Shown here: positions 8,084-14,555 of the stretch, one piece after another | Position numbering within the stretch: position 1 is the stretch's first letter | Layout of the letters: every line of letters begins with the position of its first letter | Source: Bacteroidales bacterium | Lineage (GTDB): Bacteria; Bacteroidota; Bacteroidia; Bacteroidales; UBA932 | Length of the DNA: 38,296 nucleotides | Assembly (NCBI GenBank): GCA_016290835.1 | Contig: JAEEVG010000021.1 | Location: 1-38,296, forward strand | Direction of reading: 5' to 3' | Made by a program: the position numbers and the translations under genes | Notes under the pieces: generated by a model | Told to the model about the DNA's origin: nothing | The model's database searches: none | Seen by the model: the letters and a program-made list of their open reading frames with translations, nothing else

Positions 8084-9394
8084 ATGATTTGGAATCCCAC
8101 CAAAGAGTGCATGAGCCGCGAGCAGATGCGAGAATTGCAGGGCAAGCGGCTGCGCAAGATTGTGGAGTATGTCTACCACAATGTCCCGTTCTATCGCCAC
8201 AAACTCCAGGAGATGGACCTTTCCCCGAGCGATATCCGCACGATTGATGATATCGTGAAGCTTCCCTTTACGACCAAGAAGGATCTCCGGGACAATTATC
8301 CCTTCGGCCTGCAGGCCGCTCCGCAGAGCGAAATCATCCGCATCCACGCCTCGTCCGGCACCACCGGCAATCCTACCATCGTCGGTTATACCCGCAAGGA
8401 CATCAGCGTCTGGAGCGAGTGCATGGCGCGCTGCCTGACCGCCTATGGCGTCGGCCGCGAGGACACCTTCTCCGTTTCCTATGGCTACGGCCTGTTCACT
8501 GGCGGCCTGGGTGCCCACAATGGCGTGGAGATGGTAGGTGCGGCGGTCGTGCCTGCCTCCACCGGCAACACCGAGAAGCACGCCCGGCTGATCCGGGACC
8601 TCGGCATCACGGGCATCGCCTGCACCCCGTCGTATGCCCTCTACCTCGCAGAGACGATGGAACAGATCGGGATCACCAAGGACCAGATCAACCTGCGGGT
8701 CGGTGCGTTCGGCGCCGAACCCTGGACGGAGAATATGCGCACGGAGATCCAGGACCGCCTGGGCCTCAAGGGCTACAACTTGTATGGCCTGAGCGAGATC
8801 ATGGGTCCGAGCGTCAGCTATGAATGCGAGGAGCAGAACGGCTCGCACATCAACGAAGACCATTTCTTCCCCGAGGTCATCGATCCCGTGACCCTGGAGC
8901 CCCTGCCGCTCGGGCAGACGGGCGAACTCGTGTTCACGACCCTCACCAAGGAGGGGATGCCCGTGCTGCGCTACCGTACGCGCGACCTTTGCGCGCTGCT
9001 GCCCGGCGAGTGCCCTTGCGGGCGCACCAATGTCCGGATGAGCCCCATCTACGGCCGCAGCGACGACATGCTCATCATCCGCGGCATCAACATCTTCCCG
9101 TCCCAGGTGGAGAGCGTGGTGCTCACGATGCCGGAGATCGCCCCGCGCTACCTGCTGGTCGTGGACCGCATCAACAACCTCGACACCCTGCAGGTCCAGG
9201 TGGAGCTCCGTCAGGATTACTTCAACGCTACGCTCGACACGCCGGCGGCCATCGACGAGCTCTCCAAGCGGCTCGCCGCCAAGCTCCGCAGCGTGCTCAG
9301 CATCGGCGTCAAGGTGCAGCTCAAAGCGCCCGGCACCATCGAGCGCAGTCAGGGCAAGAGCACCCGCGTCATCGACAATCGCAAACTCTATTGA
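8084..9394 (+). CDS. paaK: Phenylacetate-CoA ligase (AMP-forming arylacetate ligase)
   Basis: 436 residues, the standard PaaK length. ANL-superfamily motifs are visible: the nucleotide-binding SSGTTGNP at residues 90-97, FGAEPW near 207, YGLSEIMGPSVSYEC near 230, and the hinge YRTRDLCALLPGECPCGR followed by the C-terminal subdomain (GRSDDMLIIRGINIFPSQVE). It joins phenylacetate or indoleacetate to CoA with ATP. Next to iorAB it more likely works with aryl-acetyl-CoA from aromatic amino acids than in aerobic phenylacetate breakdown, because no paaABCDE genes are present. It is the third gene of the iorA-iorB-paaK-ACT unit. Confidence 0.9.
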   Translation: MIWNPTKECMSREQMRELQGKRLRKIVEYVYHNVPFYRHKLQEMDLSPSDIRTIDDIVKLPFTTKKDLRDNYPFGLQAAPQSEIIRIHASSGTTGNPTIVGYTRKDISVWSECMARCLTAYGVGREDTFSVSYGYGLFTGGLGAHNGVEMVGAAVVPASTGNTEKHARLIRDLGITGIACTPSYALYLAETMEQIGITKDQINLRVGAFGAEPWTENMRTEIQDRLGLKGYNLYGLSEIMGPSVSYECEEQNGSHINEDHFFPEVIDPVTLEPLPLGQTGELVFTTLTKEGMPVLRYRTRDLCALLPGECPCGRTNVRMSPIYGRSDDMLIIRGINIFPSQVESVVLTMPEIAPRYLLVVDRINNLDTLQVQVELRQDYFNATLDTPAAIDELSKRLAAKLRSVLSIGVKVQLKAPGTIERSQGKSTRVIDNRKLY

Positions 9395-9405
9395 CACTGA
9401 ATATT

Positions 9406-9834
9406 ATGACCATCAGACAATTATCAATCTTCATCGAGAACCGGCCCGGATCCCTGCAGAAGGTGCTCGAGCATCTGAAGCAGTCCCGCATCCAGATCAT
9501 TGCCTGCACGATCGCCGACACGGCGGAGTACGGCCTCTTCCGGCTGATCTGCAGCGAGCCCGTCCGTGCCTGCGCCGAACTCAAGCAGTACGGGGTGGCC
9601 GTCGCCATCTCGGACGTCTTCGCCATCGAGATGAACAATCAGCCCGGCGGCGCCGCCGATGTCGTGGGCATCATCAGCGGTGCCGGTGTCAGCATTACCT
9701 ATATGTATGCCTTCCTGCTCGACGGCCGCGGCATCCTGATTTTCCGGACCGATCAGGTCGCAGCGGCCGAGGCGGCCATCGGCGGCCACGGACTGCGCTC
9801 CCTGTCGGAGAATGATTTACCCGTAAATGCATAA
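9406..9834 (+). CDS. Tandem ACT domain protein of the iorAB-paaK unit
   Basis: 142 residues comprising two ACT-like repeats (about 1-65 and 70-140). The first opens IRQLSIFIENRPGSLQKVLE, a classic ACT beta-alpha-beta start; the second has DVVGIISGAGVSITYMYAF. No enzyme domain is attached. ACT domains bind amino acids, so the likely role is sensing an aromatic amino acid or derivative and tuning the neighbouring ligase or oxidoreductase. This is inferred from its position 11 nt after paaK. Small ACT proteins beside paaK and iorAB recur in Bacteroidetes. The start at 9406 gives the conserved MTIRQLS beginning. Confidence 0.85.
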   Translation: MTIRQLSIFIENRPGSLQKVLEHLKQSRIQIIACTIADTAEYGLFRLICSEPVRACAELKQYGVAVAISDVFAIEMNNQPGGAADVVGIISGAGVSITYMYAFLLDGRGILIFRTDQVAAAEAAIGGHGLRSLSENDLPVNA

Positions 9835-9838
9835 TACA

Positions 9839-10447
9839 ATGAAAACCAAGATCGTTTTTTGTGCGCTGGCCTCACTTCTCCTCCTGGCCGGCTGCACCGG
9901 CTCCCAGCCTGCTGTGACCTCACTGGACGAACTCTTCGCAACCCGCCGGAGCATCCGTGCCTACGAACCCGGCCGGACCATTTCCGAGGCGCAGGTGCGC
10001 GAACTCCTGACCGCTGCGCAGAACGCCCCTTCCTGGGCGAACCAGCAGCCCAGCAAGTTCTATGTGGCCCTGAGCCCGGAGAAGCACGACGCCGTCCTGG
10101 AGATGATCGGGGGCAACAAGGACCGGGTGGTCAACGCCTGCGCGTTCCTTGTCTGCACTTTCGAGAAAGGGAAGTCCGGATTCTTCCGCGGCAATCCCGC
10201 CAATGACGCCGGTGACTTCTGGGGCGCTTACGACAACGGCCTCAACAATGCATACCTGGTCCTGAAGGCCCGTGAGATGGGTTTCGACACCCTGATCATG
10301 GGTATGCGCGACGCCGAGCCGCTCCGCGCGCTCTTCTCCATTCCCGAGAACGAGGCCGTGATGGCCGTAATAGCCTTGGGCTACCGTGCCGAGGAGCCCC
10401 GGATGCCCGTTCATCGGCCGCTGGACGAGATCGTGAAGTTCTATTAA
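9839..10447 (+). CDS. Nitroreductase-family lipoprotein
   Basis: 202 residues from the ATG at 9839. An upstream ATG at 9827 overlaps the preceding gene and adds MHNT, but 9839 gives the better signal (MKTKIVFCALASLLLLAGC). The lipobox LAGC makes Cys19 the lipid-modified residue. The mature part is a compact nitroreductase fold with FMN-phosphate contacts (TRRSIRAYEPGR), the NAPSWANQQPSKFYV segment, and a C-terminal MAVIALGYRAEEP strand. Such enzymes use FMN and NAD(P)H to reduce nitro compounds or quinones. A lipid-anchored, exported version is notable because NAD(P)H is not expected outside the cytoplasm; exported nitroreductase lipoproteins do occur in Bacteroidetes. Substrate unknown. Confidence 0.82.
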   Translation: MKTKIVFCALASLLLLAGCTGSQPAVTSLDELFATRRSIRAYEPGRTISEAQVRELLTAAQNAPSWANQQPSKFYVALSPEKHDAVLEMIGGNKDRVVNACAFLVCTFEKGKSGFFRGNPANDAGDFWGAYDNGLNNAYLVLKAREMGFDTLIMGMRDAEPLRALFSIPENEAVMAVIALGYRAEEPRMPVHRPLDEIVKFY

Positions 10448-10465
10448 CGGACGCTGCCGCCCGGT

Positions 10466-11128
10466 ATGCCTAAACTTCGGAAATACGGTACCTGCTTCTT
10501 CGAGCAATACGCACAAATCGAACTTTCAAGCCTGCTGGGGAGCGAGTTCGATGACCTGCTCGGGCGCGACCGCCCCGATCTGCAGTCGAAGGAGAAGGGC
10601 CGGCTCGGCATCGAAGTGACCCGGGCGATGGAAGAGAGCCGCAAGGCTGCCACCCAGCTGCTCAAGGATGTGTCCGGAATCGCTCCCGCTGCCGAGCGCC
10701 GGGAGATGGAGCAGATCCTCGAATCGGGCTACGCCTATGGTCTCCGGGACGGCAAATATGTAGGTGTCAAGGAGTTGGAATACTGGACGCTGGCCCTTCC
10801 GCTGCGCAAGATCCTGGAGAGCAAGATCGCCAAGGTGGGCAGCGGCTTCTACGGCCATTTCGAGAAGATGGGCCTGTTCGTTTTCTGCAAGGACAACCTC
10901 ACGGAGACGGATGCTGCCAAGACCTGCCGATATGTCCTGCGACTGCAGCGCGAGCAGGAGCTCCGCTACAATCGCCTCTACCTGGCCGACATCGACGAGC
11001 TCTTCGTCTGCAACCTCGACGAAGGACTCTCGTCCGATGCCCGCGTGCTGACCATTCCTGTCTCGCAGGCCCAGCGCCAAACCTTCTTCCTCCAGGCCGT
11101 CCGCCGACAGTTGGAGGGCTCGGCCTAG
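10466..11128 (+). CDS. Conserved hypothetical protein, possible PDDEXK-like fold
   Basis: 220 residues, cytoplasmic by appearance (no signal, no membrane helix). I do not recognise a named family. The stretch DRPDLQSKEKGRLGIEVTRA (about residues 32-51) has an Asp followed by a hydrophobic-Glu-Val strand, as in PDDEXK nuclease-like folds, but the usual lysine is not in place, so this is a weak hint. Later parts contain FVFCKDNLTETDAAK and YLADIDELFVCNLDEG. It starts 18 nt after the nitroreductase stop. Its TAG stop overlaps the stop of the convergent YolD-like gene within the palindrome CTAG (11125-11128). Confidence 0.65.
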   Translation: MPKLRKYGTCFFEQYAQIELSSLLGSEFDDLLGRDRPDLQSKEKGRLGIEVTRAMEESRKAATQLLKDVSGIAPAAERREMEQILESGYAYGLRDGKYVGVKELEYWTLALPLRKILESKIAKVGSGFYGHFEKMGLFVFCKDNLTETDAAKTCRYVLRLQREQELRYNRLYLADIDELFVCNLDEGLSSDARVLTIPVSQAQRQTFFLQAVRRQLEGSA

Positions 11129-11334
11129 GCGCTCTCTTCGCCCGGTGCGTACATCGAAGGCTGCTCGTCCAGATGCTGGCGGGCGGCCTTTTCGATTTCT
11201 GACTCGAAGCCCGTCAGGGCGGCGAAGGGGGCGAACTGGGCGGCGCGGTCCTCCCGGGCCATCCGGGGGTGCCGCTGCGGATCCGGGTGGGGGAGATCGA
11301 TGATGTCGTCGTAGCGGTGCTCGAAATCGCTCAT
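11125..11334 (-). CDS. YolD-like protein, partner of a Y-family polymerase
   Basis: 69 residues with the YolD-family pattern: YDDIIDLPHPDPQRHPRM, then DRAAQFAPFAALTGFESEI. In Firmicutes, YolD-like proteins are encoded beside UvrX/YqjW-type Y-family polymerases and may be accessory to them. The start overlaps the end of the polymerase gene by 4 nt (ATGA), so the two are translated together. The role is not known in detail and is inferred from pairing. Confidence 0.75.
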   Translation of the reverse strand: MSDFEHRYDDIIDLPHPDPQRHPRMAREDRAAQFAPFAALTGFESEIEKAARQHLDEQPSMYAPGEESA

Positions 11335-12812
11335 GCCTTGTGCCCTCCGATTTGTTTGTTGCGTTCGCGCGCGGTGGCGCCGTCATCGAAATTCATTCCC
11401 TTGAGGATGGCGTTTTTGCCGAACTTCTTGCGGATGGCCAGGATGGCTTCCTGCCTGCTGCGTTCGCGGGTATCCTCTTCGACCGGCTCCTCAAAGAGGT
11501 CCAGCTGGACCGCTTCCACCTGCGACTCGGGCACGACGTGCGAGGCGACGACATAGATCCGCCGCACCAGCAGGGCCGGATCCGTGATGCGGTCGAACAG
11601 TTCCATCACCGCGTCCGTGATAATCCGCGTAGAGGAGGTCTGGCGGGGGAGGTTGACCGATCCGTGAGCTGGCTTGGGCACGGAACGGCCGTACCAGTCG
11701 GCGGCGACGGGCCCGCCGTAGCGGCTCCGGATGGCCGGGTCGCGCAGGGACTCGGTGTCGTAGCCGATGCTCAGGACCATCTGGTCCGTGACGAGTCCTT
11801 TGTCCACGAGGTCGAGCACGAGCTGGTCGGTCATCTCGCGCACCACCAGTTTGGCCTTCTTGAAGTTGTAAGGCTCGGTGAGCACCTGCCCGGTCGAGAG
11901 GCTGTTTGCAGCGGGCTTGTAGGCCTTGATGTCCGCCATCGTGCAGGGCTCCCAGCCCCAGGCGTGGTCGATGAGCAGTTCGGCGTTGACGCCGAAGAGT
12001 TTGTAAAGCAGGTCCTCGTTGCAGGGCTCCCAGGCTTTCCCCAGGGAGCAGCGCGCCACGTCGCCGAGGGTGTAGAGGCCCGCCTCTTCGAGCCGGGCGG
12101 CGATGCCCCTCCCGATGCGCCAGAAGTCCGTCAGGGGGCGGTGCGTCCAGTATTTGCGGCGGTAGGAGGCTTCGTCGAGTTCGGCGATGCGCACCCCGTC
12201 CGCATCGGCCGGGCTGTGCTTGGCCTCGATGTCCATCGCCACCTTGCAGAGGTAGAGGTTCGGACCGATCCCCGCCGTGGCCGTGATGCCGGTCTCGCGG
12301 AGCACCTCGCGGATCAGTTTGCGGGCGAGTTCGTGGGGCGTAAGGGCGTAGGTCCTGAGATAGGCGGTGGCGTCGATGAAGACCTCGTCGATGGAATAGA
12401 CGTGGATGTCTTCCGGGGCGATGTAGCGCAGGTAGATTCCATAGATGCGCCGGCTTACCTCGATGTAGTGGGCCATCCGCGGCGGGGCGACGATGTAGTC
12501 CAGTTCCAGAGATGGGTCGGCGAGCAGGGCGGCGTGTTCGTGGGATTTGCCCCGAAAACGCCTCCCGGGGGCTTCCCGGCGCCGCTTCGCATTGATTTTG
12601 GAGACCGCCTGGATCACTTCGAACAGGCGGGCCCGGCCGCCGATCCCGTAGGACTTCAGCGAAGGGGAGACCGCCAGGCAGATGGTCTTGTCCGTGCGCG
12701 TGGGATCCGCCACTACCAGATGCGTATCCAGGGCATCCAGTCCCCGGTCCACGCACTCCACGGAGGCATAAAAAGACTTCAAGTCGATGGCTATGTAGAC
12801 GCGGTCTTTCAC
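11331..12812 (-). CDS. Y-family DNA polymerase, UvrX/YqjW-like
   Basis: 493 residues from a GTG at 12812. A longer ATG reading from 12851 would run back through the promoter box, and the conserved N terminus begins right at this GTG (KDRVYIAIDLKSFYASVE). Metal ligands are Asp10 in IDLKSFYASVE and Asp142/Glu143 in YSIDEVFID. A helix-hairpin-helix region (FWRIGRGIAARLEEAGLYTL) and a little-finger region follow. QLDLFEEP near the C terminus is a good beta-clamp-binding motif. It is a translesion polymerase, probably damage-induced. The sequence style (DLKSFYASVECVDRG, with a YolD partner) is that of Firmicutes UvrX rather than E. coli UmuC, which suggests ancient transfer. The -7 box at 12817-12824 ends only 4 nt before the GTG, so the mRNA may be nearly leaderless. 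Confidence 0.88.
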   Translation of the reverse strand: MKDRVYIAIDLKSFYASVECVDRGLDALDTHLVVADPTRTDKTICLAVSPSLKSYGIGGRARLFEVIQAVSKINAKRRREAPGRRFRGKSHEHAALLADPSLELDYIVAPPRMAHYIEVSRRIYGIYLRYIAPEDIHVYSIDEVFIDATAYLRTYALTPHELARKLIREVLRETGITATAGIGPNLYLCKVAMDIEAKHSPADADGVRIAELDEASYRRKYWTHRPLTDFWRIGRGIAARLEEAGLYTLGDVARCSLGKAWEPCNEDLLYKLFGVNAELLIDHAWGWEPCTMADIKAYKPAANSLSTGQVLTEPYNFKKAKLVVREMTDQLVLDLVDKGLVTDQMVLSIGYDTESLRDPAIRSRYGGPVAADWYGRSVPKPAHGSVNLPRQTSSTRIITDAVMELFDRITDPALLVRRIYVVASHVVPESQVEAVQLDLFEEPVEEDTRERSRQEAILAIRKKFGKNAILKGMNFDDGATARERNKQIGGHKA

Positions 12813-12816
12813 TATA

Positions 12817-12824
12817 CAAAAATA
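12817..12824 (-). promoter_or_regulatory. -7 box of the polymerase-YolD operon
   Basis: TATTTTTG on the minus strand fits TAnnTTTG and ends 4 nt before the GTG start. No TTTG at the ideal -33 distance is seen. It lies beside the oppositely directed box at 12830-12837. Confidence 0.5.
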
Positions 12825-12829
12825 GTAAT

Positions 12830-12837
12830 TATCTTTG
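12830..12837 (+). promoter_or_regulatory. -7 box of the Gfo/Idh-M15-GH9 run
   Basis: TATCTTTG fits the Bacteroidetes -7 element, 29 nt before the ATG at 12867. TTTC at 12806-12809 sits at the right spacing (20 nt) for a weak -33 element. The two divergent boxes are only 5 nt apart. Confidence 0.55.
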
Positions 12838-12866
12838 CATATAAGAACCACAAAAAGCCGTTAAAA

Positions 12867-13829
12867 ATGATCAGAGTCGCCATTGTCGGATCCGGAAGGA
12901 TCGTCCCCCAGATGCTCGAAGCCATGCAGACCGTTCCGGGCTATGAAGTCATCGCCATCTGTGGCCGCAGCCGCGAGAAGGCCGGCCGTTTCGGCATTCC
13001 CAACGTCTATACGGACTATGCTGAAATGCTCGCGCGCACGGACATCGACTTCGTCTATGTCGCCCTGCCCAATTCCCTGCATTTCGAGGCCGCCCGGCAA
13101 GCCCTGCTCGCCGGCAAGAATGTCTTGCTCGAGAAACCATTCACCTCGACCGTGGAGCAGGCCTGCACGCTCTTCGACCTGGCTGCGGAGCGGGGCCTGT
13201 GGATTTTCGAGGCCATTTCCAACATCCACCTGCCCAATTTCCACAAGGTAGAGGAACTGCTGCCGCTCATCGGTCCCGTACGCCTCGTACACGCCGATTA
13301 CGACGAGCATTTCGGCCGTTATGACGAGTATCTCGCCGGCGCCCACATTCCCGTGTTCACGCAGGAGTATGAAGGCGGCGCCCTGCGCGACATCAACATC
13401 TACTGCCTGCACATCGTCCTGGCCCTCTACGGCCGTCCGGACAAAGTATTCTATGCCGCCAACGCCTGCGGGCGCAATGCCGTGGGAACGTCCGGGGCCG
13501 CCACGCTAGTCTATGACAGCGGCCTGGTGGCCGTGTGCACCGCTTCGATGGATTCCGAGGGGCCGCACGGCTTCTATTTCCAGGGAGAACGGGGTGCGCT
13601 GCGCGTTTACGGCCTGCCCAATTTCTTCACCAAGGTCGAACTCCTGCTGCCCGGCCAGGAGCCTCAGGTCTTCGAACTCAACCGCTATGAGCACCGGCTC
13701 TGCCACCAGTTGGAGGACTACCGCGACATATACCTGGCCGCCGACCGTGAGGCCGCAGCCCGTCTGCAGGCGCAGACCCTGCTCATCACCGAGACACTCG
13801 TCCGCTGCGAGGCCTCCCAGCCGCAGTAG
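12867..13829 (+). CDS. Gfo/Idh/MocA-family NAD(P)-dependent oxidoreductase
   Basis: 320 residues. A Rossmann domain opens with RVAIVGSGRIVPQMLEAM and carries the family motif LEKPFT near residue 90. The C-terminal alpha/beta domain contains GGALRDINIYCLHIVLALYG, which matches the GG-x-L-x-D-x-G/N-Y helix bearing active-site residues in sugar dehydrogenases of this family. Such enzymes oxidise or reduce sugars, sugar-like alcohols or biliverdin; the substrate cannot be predicted. It is cytoplasmic. The next gene starts 4 nt after the stop, and the run continues to the GH9 gene, so a carbohydrate link is plausible. Confidence 0.85.
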   Translation: MIRVAIVGSGRIVPQMLEAMQTVPGYEVIAICGRSREKAGRFGIPNVYTDYAEMLARTDIDFVYVALPNSLHFEAARQALLAGKNVLLEKPFTSTVEQACTLFDLAAERGLWIFEAISNIHLPNFHKVEELLPLIGPVRLVHADYDEHFGRYDEYLAGAHIPVFTQEYEGGALRDINIYCLHIVLALYGRPDKVFYAANACGRNAVGTSGAATLVYDSGLVAVCTASMDSEGPHGFYFQGERGALRVYGLPNFFTKVELLLPGQEPQVFELNRYEHRLCHQLEDYRDIYLAADREAAARLQAQTLLITETLVRCEASQPQ

Positions 13830-13833
13830 GGGG

Positions 13834-14535
13834 ATGCGGGGCCGCCGGGTCATCCTGCTTTTGCTTGCGCTCCTCTGCGGCTGCCGGGGGTGGACGCCCG
13901 GTGCGATGCTCCCGGATGACACTCCGCCTTTCCCTGCCGACAGTCTCGCGCCGGCTCCGGTGTTCGTGCCCGAATTCAACGCCGGACCCATCCCGCCAGC
14001 CGTCGAGGCGCGGATGCGGGGCGTTTCCTACCCGGAGGATGCCCGGATTCCGCTCTCCGAATTGCGTTACCTGCGCCTGTCGTATGTGGATTTCGACGGG
14101 GAGCCGCGGACGGGAGAGATGGTCTGCCACGAAGCGATCGCCGGGGATCTGCTCGAGATCTTCCAAGCCTTGTTCGAAGCACGCTATCCCATCCGGAGCA
14201 TCCGCCTGATCGATGATTTCGGCGGCTCCGACGAGGCCTCCATGCTGGCGGACAATACTTCCTGCTTCAATTACCGCCCGCGGACGGGGCAGCGCCGCCT
14301 ATCGACCCACGCGCTCGGCCGCGCTGTGGACATCAACCCCCTGGAGAACCCTTTCGTGGACCGGCAGGGACGCGTACAGCCCGCCGGAGCGGAGGCCTAT
14401 GCCGATCGTAGCGTCGACTTCCCGCACAAAATCGACCGGGAAGACCTGTGCTGCCAGCTTTTCCGCGCACACGGCTTCGCCTGGGGCGGAGCCTGGCGGA
14501 GCGTGCAGGATTACCAGCATTTCGAAAAACCCTGA
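13834..14535 (+). CDS. M15-family D-Ala-D-Ala carboxypeptidase-like lipoprotein
   Basis: 233 residues with a short lipoprotein-like signal (MRGRRVILLLLALLCGC, Cys17). The zinc site typical of VanY/M15 peptidases is complete: His159 and Asp166 in STHALGRAVDINPLENPF, and His229 in the C-terminal DYQHFEK, preceded by GFAWGGAW. It should trim peptidoglycan peptides in the periplasm. It starts 4 nt after the Gfo/Idh stop and 20 nt before the GH9 gene, so it is cotranscribed with them. Length and motif order are normal for the M15C-like group; the substrate is inferred. Confidence 0.85.
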   Translation: MRGRRVILLLLALLCGCRGWTPGAMLPDDTPPFPADSLAPAPVFVPEFNAGPIPPAVEARMRGVSYPEDARIPLSELRYLRLSYVDFDGEPRTGEMVCHEAIAGDLLEIFQALFEARYPIRSIRLIDDFGGSDEASMLADNTSCFNYRPRTGQRRLSTHALGRAVDINPLENPFVDRQGRVQPAGAEAYADRSVDFPHKIDREDLCCQLFRAHGFAWGGAWRSVQDYQHFEKP

Positions 14536-14555
14536 ATTCCATTAAAAACCATATT

